A stretch of DNA of 18,930 bases from Clostridia bacterium (GTDB lineage Bacteria; Bacillota; Clostridia; Oscillospirales; CAG-272), in contig JAFTMP010000101.1 of NCBI GenBank assembly GCA_017452335.1, positions 1 to 18,930 on the forward strand, in the 5' to 3' direction. Each line of letters begins with the position of its first letter. The stretch's first letter is position 1. Below the pieces are notes generated by a model. The model saw nothing but the letters and a program-made list of their open reading frames with translations, did not search any database and was not told the DNA's origin. Both the position numbers and the translations under genes were made by a program. Shown one piece after another: positions 13,299 through 18,930 of this stretch.

Positions 13299-15644
13299 TT
13301 ATCGAAGGGAGTCATCGCTGACCAGCGCACTGCGCAGTACCTCCGATGCTTTGCTGCAGCAGATGAATTCCATGTTTTCAAGCACTGCCTTGTCTACCTC
13401 TGCCAGATCCTTGCGGTTATCCTCAGGAATGAGCACGGTCTTTACACCGGCTTTATAAGCCGCCATGGCTTTTTCTCGAAGTCCCCCAATGGGCAGGACT
13501 CTTCCGTGCAGGGTGATCTCACCGGTCATGGCGATATCCTGTCTTACAGGCTTTCCTGTAAATTCGCTGACAAGCGCTGTGAAAATAGCACATCCGGCAG
13601 AAGGACCGTCCTTGGGGGTTGCCCCTTCGGGGAAGTGGATGTGAATATCGGTATCTTTGGTGAAGTTATCGGCAAGACCCAGCTCCTTGGTGCTGGATTT
13701 CATGCAGGAAAGAGCGATCTGTCCCGATTCCTTCATGACGGTGCCCAAATTTCCCGTGCATTCCATTTTGCCGTTTCCGGGCATGGAAACTGCTTCTACC
13801 CGCAAAAGCTCACCGCCCGCCTCTGTCCAGGCAAGACCGTTTACAACGCCTCTTTGCGGTTCGCTGTATACCTTTTCGGGCAGGACCTTCAAGTGTCCCA
13901 GGTAGGTTTCAATATTTTTAGCCGTAACCTTTTGGGTGGCTTTTCCTTCTTCCACGATGAAGCGCGCCGCCTTACGGCAGATAGAGGCTATAGAGCGCTC
14001 TAAGTTTCTCACGCCTGCTTCTCTGGTGTAGGAGAGAATAATGGCGTTGATGGCGCTGTCCTCGATCTTCAACTGCTTTGCAGTGATGCCGTGGCGCTTG
14101 CGCTGACGGGGGATCAGATGCTTTTTGGCAATCTGGACCTTTTCTTCTGCCGTGTAAGAGGAGAGGTGAATGATCTCCATGCGGTCGATGAGCGCGGGGG
14201 CAACACCGTCAAGGGTGTTGGCTGTGGCAACGAACAGGCAGTTTGAAAGGTCGATGGGCAGTTCTACAAAGTGATCTCTAAAAGACTTGTTTTGCTCCCC
14301 GTCAAGCACCTCCAGCATAGCGGAGGAGGGATCTCCTCTGCCGTCGCTTGCCATTTTATCAATTTCATCAAGCAGGATCAAAGGATTGTTTACCCCTGCT
14401 TGAATGAGCGCATGGACGATCCGTCCGGGCATAGCGGCAACGTAGGTCTTTCTGTGACCGCGGATATCCGCTTCGTCCCGCACGCCGCCCAGCGAAACGC
14501 GTACATACTTTCGCTGGAGCGATTCCGCAAGAGAAGCGGCAATAGAGGTCTTGCCCACACCGGGAGGGCCTACAAGGCAGAGGATCTGACTTTTTAAATC
14601 GGGATTGAGCTGTCTTGCGGCAACGTATTCAAGAATACGCTCCTTGACCTTCTCCATGCCGTAGTGATCCTTATCAAGAATTCTTGCAGTCTCCTTCACG
14701 TCTGCGCGTTCCGTGCCCGATTTGTTAAAGGGGATTTCCAAAACAGTGTCTAAATAACTGCGCAAAACCGATGCCTCGGCAGAGGCATAAGGGGTTTTTG
14801 AGAGCTTTCCAACCTCTTTGATGAGCTTTTCTTCAATGTCTGCAGGCAGTGCGGCGCGGCTGATCTTGGCAAGGTATTCGTTGGTTTCCTCGTCCTCGTC
14901 GTCCATGCCCAGCTCTTCCTTAATGACGCGGAGCTGTTCCTTGAGGTAATATTCCTTTTGGTTTTCTTCCAGTGCCGCGCGCACCTTGGTGTGTACCAGA
15001 ATATCCTCTTTTAAAAGGGGAATTTCTTCCTTCATCACGCTGTTGAGCACCTGCAAGCGCTTCTTTACATCTGCCTCTTCAAGCACTGCTTGCTTGTGTA
15101 AGAAGCTGATGAGCAGTGTGCAGGCAATGCTGTCGGCAAGATCACCGGGCGTTGCCGATTTTAAGATCGCATCCTTTAATTCCTTGGTGCCGGTGGGCAG
15201 GAGTTTTACAAATTCGTCAAGAAGACTCAGTGTTTCTTTATAAAGCTTCGCACCGGAGGTGCTGTTGATGAGATCATTTTCATTTTCCAAAGGAAGCACT
15301 GTGCAGGAACGGAAATCTTCGGAAATCGACAAGATCCTTGCGCGGCAAAAACCTGAAGCGGTCAAACGAACCGCGCTGGGACGCAATTCTTTTTCGCCGA
15401 TTTGTGCAACACATCCGACTGTGAAAAAGTCGGTAACCTTATAGGGAGGGAGTTGTTCAGGGTCCCGCAGTGCGATAAACAGTGCTTCGTTCTCTTGCTT
15501 TTCGGCAAGAGAAACTGCGGCAAGATCTTCAATGGAGGAAAGCTCCAGCTTTGCAGGGGCTCCGGGGAAGATCACAATTCCTCTCAGCGCCACTAAGGGC
15601 AGGGAAACGGTTTCGAGTTCTGTGAAAGTTTGATTGTTTGCCAT
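13299..15644 (-). CDS. lon: ATP-dependent protease Lon
   Basis: 781 residues from the ATG at 15642-15644 (AAGGAT 7 nt upstream); a frame continuing upstream crosses the promoter. The domains are the N-terminal substrate-binding LON domain (about 12-200: VALRGIVIFPGAPAKLEL), a coiled helical linker with QKEYYLKEQLRVIKEELG, the AAA+ module (Walker A GPPGVGKTS, Walker B LILLDEID, sensor-2 GVRNLERSI) and the protease domain with the Ser682-Lys725 dyad (PKDGPSAG; REKAMAAY). It degrades damaged and regulatory proteins in the cytoplasm. It is the first gene of the long minus-strand run. Confidence 0.96.
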   Translation of the reverse strand: MANNQTFTELETVSLPLVALRGIVIFPGAPAKLELSSIEDLAAVSLAEKQENEALFIALRDPEQLPPYKVTDFFTVGCVAQIGEKELRPSAVRLTASGFCRARILSISEDFRSCTVLPLENENDLINSTSGAKLYKETLSLLDEFVKLLPTGTKELKDAILKSATPGDLADSIACTLLISFLHKQAVLEEADVKKRLQVLNSVMKEEIPLLKEDILVHTKVRAALEENQKEYYLKEQLRVIKEELGMDDEDEETNEYLAKISRAALPADIEEKLIKEVGKLSKTPYASAEASVLRSYLDTVLEIPFNKSGTERADVKETARILDKDHYGMEKVKERILEYVAARQLNPDLKSQILCLVGPPGVGKTSIAASLAESLQRKYVRVSLGGVRDEADIRGHRKTYVAAMPGRIVHALIQAGVNNPLILLDEIDKMASDGRGDPSSAMLEVLDGEQNKSFRDHFVELPIDLSNCLFVATANTLDGVAPALIDRMEIIHLSSYTAEEKVQIAKKHLIPRQRKRHGITAKQLKIEDSAINAIILSYTREAGVRNLERSIASICRKAARFIVEEGKATQKVTAKNIETYLGHLKVLPEKVYSEPQRGVVNGLAWTEAGGELLRVEAVSMPGNGKMECTGNLGTVMKESGQIALSCMKSSTKELGLADNFTKDTDIHIHFPEGATPKDGPSAGCAIFTALVSEFTGKPVRQDIAMTGEITLHGRVLPIGGLREKAMAAYKAGVKTVLIPEDNRKDLAEVDKAVLENMEFICCSKASEVLRSALVSDDSLR

Positions 15645-15697
15645 GGTATCTATCCTTTTCTCCGAGTACGCAATGCTCGGGGTACTTGTAATGTACG

Positions 15698-15726
15698 GTA
15701 TTTTATGCGCTTTGCGCACAAAATAC
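15698..15726 (-). promoter_or_regulatory. 29-bp hairpin/palindrome at the start of the lon transcript
   Basis: GTATTTTGTGCGC-AAA-GCGCATAAAATAC on the minus strand forms 13 pairs (one G-U) with a 3-nt loop, beginning about 4 nt after the predicted start site. It is neither CIRCE (TTAGCACTC-N9-GAGTGCTAA) nor a CtsR heptad repeat. A smaller CCGAG/CTCGG stem (15662-15680) lies just upstream of the lon ribosome binding site. Confidence 0.6.
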
Positions 15727-15736
15727 ATCAGCATAC

Positions 15737-15765
15737 ATTATATCATACTTTGTTCTTCTTTTCAA
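15737..15765 (-). promoter_or_regulatory. Sigma-A promoter of lon
   Basis: Minus-strand TTGAAA (15760-15765) and TATAAT (15737-15742) are 17 nt apart, with a TG-N extension to the -10. No other promoter this good is seen in front of the following nine genes, so it probably drives the whole run. Confidence 0.8.
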
Positions 15766-15850
15766 ATGTTTTTTTGTATTTTTTCTACTTTTATTTAAAA
15801 TATTTCATGATTCTTTTTTGAATTTTTTTGTGTCAAGAGCATGTAAAAGA

Positions 15851-15858
15851 CATACACT
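15851..15858 (+). promoter_or_regulatory. Sigma-E-type -10 box of cotJ
   Basis: CATACACT matches the sigma-E -10 consensus CATACAMT perfectly, but no credible -35 (KMATATT) is found 13-15 nt upstream. cotJ is a sigma-E operon in B. subtilis. A 16-bp dyad AAGAGA-GCGA-TCTCTT (15865-15880) would lie at the 5' end of the RNA. Confidence 0.4.
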
Positions 15859-15914
15859 GTTGATAAGAGAGCGATCTCTTGAAAACGGACGTTGTCCGAA
15901 AGAAAGGAAAAGAC

Positions 15915-16175
15915 ATGATGATGAAACAATATCGCAGACAGTATATGCCTGCGGCAAGAGAGCAAAGTCCCACCTGTAATGGGGATGGGTGCAAAATTTT
16001 TCCTTCCGACGCAAACGGATGCGTGAGCGCGGGAAGCTATGCGGATTTTCCTTTAGCGATGGTTTTCACCCCCAATCAACCCTACGAAAAGCTCTATTCC
16101 CCTGCCGAAGCACTTTCAAAGGGCACGCTGTTTGCACAGCTTGAGCTGCCGTTTCACGGAAAGTTCAGGATTTGA
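15915..16175 (+). CDS. cotJA: Spore coat associated protein CotJA
   Basis: 86 residues. The second half (LAMVFTPNQPYEKLYSPAEA, LSKGTLFAQLELPFHGK) is the CotJA signature, with the fixed pattern 'kGTLF-x-x-L-x-x-PF'. The N-terminal half is longer and more divergent, with three cysteines. ATG occurs three times in a row (15915, 15918, 15921) after AAAGGA; the first is chosen on spacing, but either of the others is possible. CotJA is a small coat component made in the mother cell. It is the first gene of cotJABC. Confidence 0.88.
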   Translation: MMMKQYRRQYMPAAREQSPTCNGDGCKIFPSDANGCVSAGSYADFPLAMVFTPNQPYEKLYSPAEALSKGTLFAQLELPFHGKFRI

Positions 16176-16210
16176 GAAGCGGAACAGAGAAAGGATCAAA
16201 GGAACAACCG

Positions 16211-16459
16211 ATGAACGAAAAAGATGAACTGTTAAAGAAGCTGCAGGGCATTGAATTTGCCATGGTGGATCTGGGGCTGTATTTAGATTCCCATCCCGGG
16301 TGCAGAGATGCCCTTGCATATTATAAAAACCTAAAGGCAGAACACGACACGCTGAAAGCAGGGTTTGAGGAACGCTTTGGCTCTTTGACCGCAGGCTCCG
16401 GCGGCAATACCGATTACTGGGATTGGACTGCCACGCCCTGGCCCTGGGAAAAGGGTTAA
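16211..16459 (+). CDS. cotJB: Spore coat protein CotJB
   Basis: 82 residues from the ATG at 16211 (AAAGGA 9-10 nt upstream). The pattern ELLKKLQGIEFAMVDLGLYL-DSHPGCRDAL, then FGSLTAG and the tryptophan-rich end WDWTATPWPWEKG, is typical of CotJB. In B. subtilis it is deposited in the spore coat with CotJA and CotJC. It lies 35 nt after cotJA and 28 nt before cotJC. Confidence 0.92.
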   Translation: MNEKDELLKKLQGIEFAMVDLGLYLDSHPGCRDALAYYKNLKAEHDTLKAGFEERFGSLTAGSGGNTDYWDWTATPWPWEKG

Positions 16460-16487
16460 GCCAAAACGAAAGGAAGAATGAGACCCT

Positions 16488-17090
16488 ATGTGGATATATG
16501 AAAAGAAATTACAGTATCCTGTAAAGATCAAAAACCCCAATCCCAAGCTTGCAAAGGTGATTATTTCCCAGCTTGGCGGACCCCACGGAGAGCTTGGTGC
16601 CGCTTCCCGTTATCTTTCCCAGCGCTTTGCCATGCCCGACAGACGCATTATCGGAATGCTCACCGATGTGGGCACCGAAGAACTGGCTCATGTCGAGATC
16701 GTGTCCGCGATCCTGCATCAGCTCACCAAGGGCATGAGCGAGGAGCAGGTAAAGGCATCGGGTATTGACGCCTATTTTGTGGATCATACCGCGGGCATTT
16801 ACCCCCAGGCGGCTTCCGGCATGCCTTTTAGCACTTCTACCATTGCTTCTACAGGTGATGTGCTTGCAGACCTGCATGAGGACCTTGCAGCAGAGCAGAA
16901 GGCGCGCGTCACCTACGACAATATTCTGCGCTTAACCGACGACCCCGATGTACGCGATCCCATCAAGTTCTTGCGTCAGCGGGAGCTTAACCACTATCAG
17001 CGCTTTGCGGAAAGCCTGGGCATTGCCAAGGATACGCTCGCTGACAAAAAGAATTTTTACTATTATAACCCTGCCTTTGATAAGGTATGA
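16488..17090 (+). CDS. cotJC: Spore coat manganese catalase CotJC
   Basis: 200 residues of the dimanganese catalase family. The metal ligands can be placed: E35 (GGPHGELGA), E65 and H68 (EELAH), E136 (DLAAEQKAR) and H169 (RELNHY). These match the five ligands of Lactiplantibacillus plantarum manganese catalase, so the active site looks complete. The reaction would be hydrogen peroxide to water and oxygen at the spore surface. Length fits the family (189 in B. subtilis). It is the last gene of cotJABC, followed 6 nt later by a terminator. AAGGA lies about 14 nt before the ATG, which is rather far. Confidence 0.95.
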   Translation: MWIYEKKLQYPVKIKNPNPKLAKVIISQLGGPHGELGAASRYLSQRFAMPDRRIIGMLTDVGTEELAHVEIVSAILHQLTKGMSEEQVKASGIDAYFVDHTAGIYPQAASGMPFSTSTIASTGDVLADLHEDLAAEQKARVTYDNILRLTDDPDVRDPIKFLRQRELNHYQRFAESLGIAKDTLADKKNFYYYNPAFDKV

Positions 17091-17095
17091 ATGAG

Positions 17096-17140
17096 AAACC
17101 ATCCTGTGTCACCGTTTCGGCGGCACAGGATGGTTTTGCG
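17096..17140 (+). terminator. Intrinsic terminator of cotJABC
   Basis: A perfect 13-bp stem (AAACCATCCTGTG, 17096-17108, with its complement at 17124-17136) has an inner CCG/CGG pairing and a following TTTTGCGT. It starts 6 nt after the cotJC stop. The T run is short. Confidence 0.85.
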
Positions 17141-17214
17141 TATTGGTACGTTTTCGATAATTACGAATAATTTTGACTCAACTAATCGTTTACTCTCTCC
17201 CAATTTTACGGTTA

Positions 17215-17242
17215 TTTACAAACGGATAAATTATGATATACT
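17215..17242 (+). promoter_or_regulatory. Sigma-A promoter of the XRE regulator
   Basis: TTTACA (17215-17220) and TATACT (17237-17242) are 16 nt apart, and TGA precedes the -10. It lies 45 nt upstream of the start codon. Confidence 0.55.
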
Positions 17243-17286
17243 ATGGTTGTAACGCGCGGTACAATGAAAAGAGGAGGAGCATATTT

Positions 17287-18393
17287 ATGAAAGACATTTA
17301 TATTGCACAGAAATTGCTTGAAAAAAGAAAGATGCGTGGCATTACGCAAGAACAACTTGCCGAAGCCCTTGCAATTACGCCCCAATCCGTTTCAAAATGG
17401 GAGAGGGGAGAGGGATATCCGGAGATCACTATGCTTCCGGCAATAGCTGATTATTTCAATACCAGCGTTGATGAAATGCTTGGGACGGATACCATCCGAA
17501 AAAACAAGGATCTTCAAGTATATCAAGAGCGGTTTGCCGCGTTGATCTTTTCTCCTGAGAAAAGGCTCAATTTGACCGAGCAGTATTATAAAAAGTATCC
17601 GGGCAACTGTGAGATTCTCTCAAATTTAGTCTATCTTCTGTGTGAATGCGGTTTTGACAAAACAAAAGAAGAGAAAAAACGCATAGAAAATCTATGTAAC
17701 AGAATTCTTTCTGAGTCTTCCAATGCAGTGGACAAGGAAAAAGCGCTTGTAACACTATGTGTGATCGCGGAAAAAGAAGATGTTTTGAACTATTTGAATT
17801 TGTGTCCCACATCGTATGCGTTGCAAAGAGAGGAGCTTTTAGAAACAAGACTTTTAAAAAACGGTACGATGAGCGACTATTCATGGATTCATGAGGAAAA
17901 TGACCTTCGATTGCTTGTGTACATGCTGACAAAAGAAGTTCCACGTGATCCGGCAAATGCATACACTGAATATTGCCGAAGACGTGGCGTTATTGAGTTT
18001 TTAGGCATACCGGAAGCTTGGCTTGGATTCTTTGCACTGCTGATATTGAAGTGCTCAGCCGCGCTATTTGCTCTGAATCGGTACGAAGAAGGAAAAGTAC
18101 TGTTTAGCGATGCCATTGCGCAGTATGAAAAATGGTTTGAGATTGAAGACGGTGCACCGTTAATGATTGGAAATGATCTTTTCTTTACAGATCTCATGAC
18201 AAAGAAAAATGATTTCTTTTGTTATCACAAGAGTGCAACAGAAAAGAATTTTTCAGTAAAGAACGACGTGTTTTTAGGAAATGAAAGAGGGCTTCATTTG
18301 ATTTTGACACGTCCTGTTGGATGGGAATGGTTAGATTCGTTTAGGGAGGATGAATTTTTCAAAGCGACAGTACAAAGGCTTGAAAGCAGATAG
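17287..18393 (+). CDS. XRE-family transcriptional regulator with unknown C-terminal domain
   Basis: 368 residues from the ATG at 17287 (GAGGAGG 10 nt upstream; a longer frame crosses the promoter). The N-terminus (about 9-65) is a Cro/C1-type helix-turn-helix: LLEKRKMRGITQEQLAEALA, ITPQSVSKWERGEGYPEITM, then ADYFNTSVDEMLG. Residues about 80-368 form a helical, TPR-like region with repeated W, Y and L patterns and six or more cysteines. I do not recognise a named family there. It is probably a ligand- or peptide-sensing domain, but that is inference. The sequence is AT-richer than its neighbours, with many AAA/TTT codons, and it stands alone between the cotJ terminator and a SufC gene. No toxin, phage or transporter gene is next to it. 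Confidence 0.85.
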   Translation: MKDIYIAQKLLEKRKMRGITQEQLAEALAITPQSVSKWERGEGYPEITMLPAIADYFNTSVDEMLGTDTIRKNKDLQVYQERFAALIFSPEKRLNLTEQYYKKYPGNCEILSNLVYLLCECGFDKTKEEKKRIENLCNRILSESSNAVDKEKALVTLCVIAEKEDVLNYLNLCPTSYALQREELLETRLLKNGTMSDYSWIHEENDLRLLVYMLTKEVPRDPANAYTEYCRRRGVIEFLGIPEAWLGFFALLILKCSAALFALNRYEEGKVLFSDAIAQYEKWFEIEDGAPLMIGNDLFFTDLMTKKNDFFCYHKSATEKNFSVKNDVFLGNERGLHLILTRPVGWEWLDSFREDEFFKATVQRLESR

Positions 18394-18442
18394 GCGCGGA
18401 CATTGAAAAAACGAAAAAAGAAAAAGAATTTTGCTAAAAGGT

Positions 18443-18471
18443 TTGACTATGTGCGAATTTTGTGGTACAAT
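18443..18471 (+). promoter_or_regulatory. Sigma-A promoter of the SufC-like gene
   Basis: TTGACT (18443-18448) and TACAAT (18466-18471) are 17 nt apart, with TG-N before the -10. The leader holds a short GGGG-N5-CCCC stem (18496-18508) immediately before the GGAGG site (18512-18516). Confidence 0.7.
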
Positions 18472-18520
18472 GGCAGATGAACGAATTTATACATCGGGGA
18501 AAAGCCCCAACGGAGGAACT

Positions 18521-18930
18521 ATGCTGTCACTGGACCGCATCTCTTTCTCGGTGGAGACCGAGCAGGGAAGAAAGCAAATTTTGAAGGATGTTTCCTTTAC
18601 CATAGACAAGCCCTTTACCGTGATCACCGGACCCAACGGCGGCGGTAAATCCACTCTTGCCAAGATCATTTCGGGTATTTATACCCCCGACAGCGGCAAG
18701 ATCTATTTTAACGGACAGGATATCACCGATCTTGGCGTCACCGAGCGTGCACGCCTGGGGGTGAGCTACGCCTTCCAAACGCCCGTACGCTTTAAGGGCA
18801 TCACCGTTTCCGATATTTTAAAGATCGCCGCAGGAAGAGACTTGAGCGTTTCCGAGGCGTGTGCTTTTCTTTCAAACGTGGGTCTTTGCGCAAGAGATTA
18901 TCTTGACCGCGAGATCAACAACAGTCTGTC
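18521..18930 (+). CDS. sufC: SufC-type ABC ATPase, N-terminal part (cut by window edge)
   Basis: 136 codons are visible. Walker A is GPNGGGKST (37-45), the Q-loop glutamine is Q86 in SYAFQTPVRF, and the window ends just where the LSGGE signature would begin. Start to Q-loop order and the phrase NGQDITDLGVTERARLG resemble SufC, the soluble ATPase of the SUF iron-sulfur cluster system. The divergent form often pairs with a single SufB/D-like scaffold in Clostridia, but the partner lies outside the window. GGAGG is 4 nt before the ATG. An ABC importer ATPase is the alternative reading. Confidence 0.82.
   Translation, partial: MLSLDRISFSVETEQGRKQILKDVSFTIDKPFTVITGPNGGGKSTLAKIISGIYTPDSGKIYFNGQDITDLGVTERARLGVSYAFQTPVRFKGITVSDILKIAAGRDLSVSEACAFLSNVGLCARDYLDREINNSL

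Noticed and set aside
15662..15680. GAGTAC...GCTC inverted repeat near lon considered as a CIRCE element
   Set aside because: CIRCE is TTAGCACTC-N9-GAGTGCTAA; here arms and spacer do not match beyond a few bases.
15879..15914. TTG start that would lengthen CotJA by 12 residues
   Set aside because: It lies inside the 5' dyad with no ribosome binding site, while AAAGGA precedes the ATG at 15915 at proper spacing.
17137..17214. TTCG-N7-CGAA dyad before the XRE gene as its operator
   Set aside because: Only four pairs per arm; too short to support without a second copy.
1..18930. CRISPR arrays, insertion sequences, riboswitches, tRNA or rRNA
   Set aside because: No regularly spaced repeats, transposase-like proteins, recognisable aptamer cores or cloverleaf sequences were found by eye; all gene-free gaps are under 300 nt.

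Overview
The window is chromosomal DNA from an endospore-forming, low-to-moderate GC Firmicute, most likely a member of class Clostridia; I cannot fix a lower rank. The reasons are a complete spoIIIAA-AH operon, spo0A, a cotJABC spore-coat operon with a manganese catalase, a GerW/YtfJ-family sporulation gene, DacF, the Firmicute-type ScpA/ScpB pair and strong AGGAGG-type ribosome binding sites. It looks like core genome: I see no transposase, phage gene, CRISPR array, rRNA or tRNA.

Layout. (1) 1-790, minus strand: a SecB-like chaperone and a Nudix hydrolase (cut by the window edge) share a 4-nt overlap and one textbook sigma-A promoter. (2) 813-5587, minus: the spoIIIA operon, AA to AH, with translational coupling at most junctions, a sigma-E-type promoter in front and an intrinsic terminator behind. 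It encodes the mother-cell half of the channel that keeps the forespore active. (3) 5586-6913, minus: spo0A with its own terminator and a control region holding sigma-A-like and sigma-H-like promoters, a perfect 0A box and an 11-bp direct repeat. Upstream of it lies an unrecognised 76-residue ORF that has its own sigma-E-type promoter. (4) 6850-15765, minus: a nine-kilobase run of ten co-directional genes, lon - engB - M50 protease - scpA - scpB - DUF2953 - ytfJ - dacF - rluB - GNAT-like. It starts at one strong promoter in front of lon and ends at a 26-bp palindromic terminator. Protein quality control, ribosome GTPase, condensin and sporulation genes are therefore probably co-transcribed. 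(5) 15851-17140, plus: cotJA-cotJB-cotJC with a sigma-E-like -10 and a terminator. (6) 17215-18393, plus: an XRE-type regulator with AT-richer, different-looking sequence and an unrecognised C-terminal domain. (7) 18443-18930, plus: the first third of a SufC-type ABC ATPase with its own promoter.

How it fits together. Spo0A starts sporulation. Sigma-E later switches on spoIIIA, cotJ and probably the small ORF in the mother cell. ytfJ/gerW and dacF act in or on the forespore and its cortex. The gene order is compressed compared with Bacillus: spo0A directly precedes spoIIIAA, and spoIVB is not next to spo0A.

The most interesting items are the 76-aa ORF with its near-consensus sigma-E promoter, and a 12-bp motif (AAGCATGCTTCC) just downstream of the -10 boxes of both minus-strand sigma-E-type promoters. 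Others are a CTG start codon for the DUF2953 gene, a non-canonical receiver loop in Spo0A, a 29-bp hairpin/palindrome at the start of the lon transcript, and a SecB-like protein in a spore-former. All promoter calls are by eye against known consensus sequences and have not been tested.
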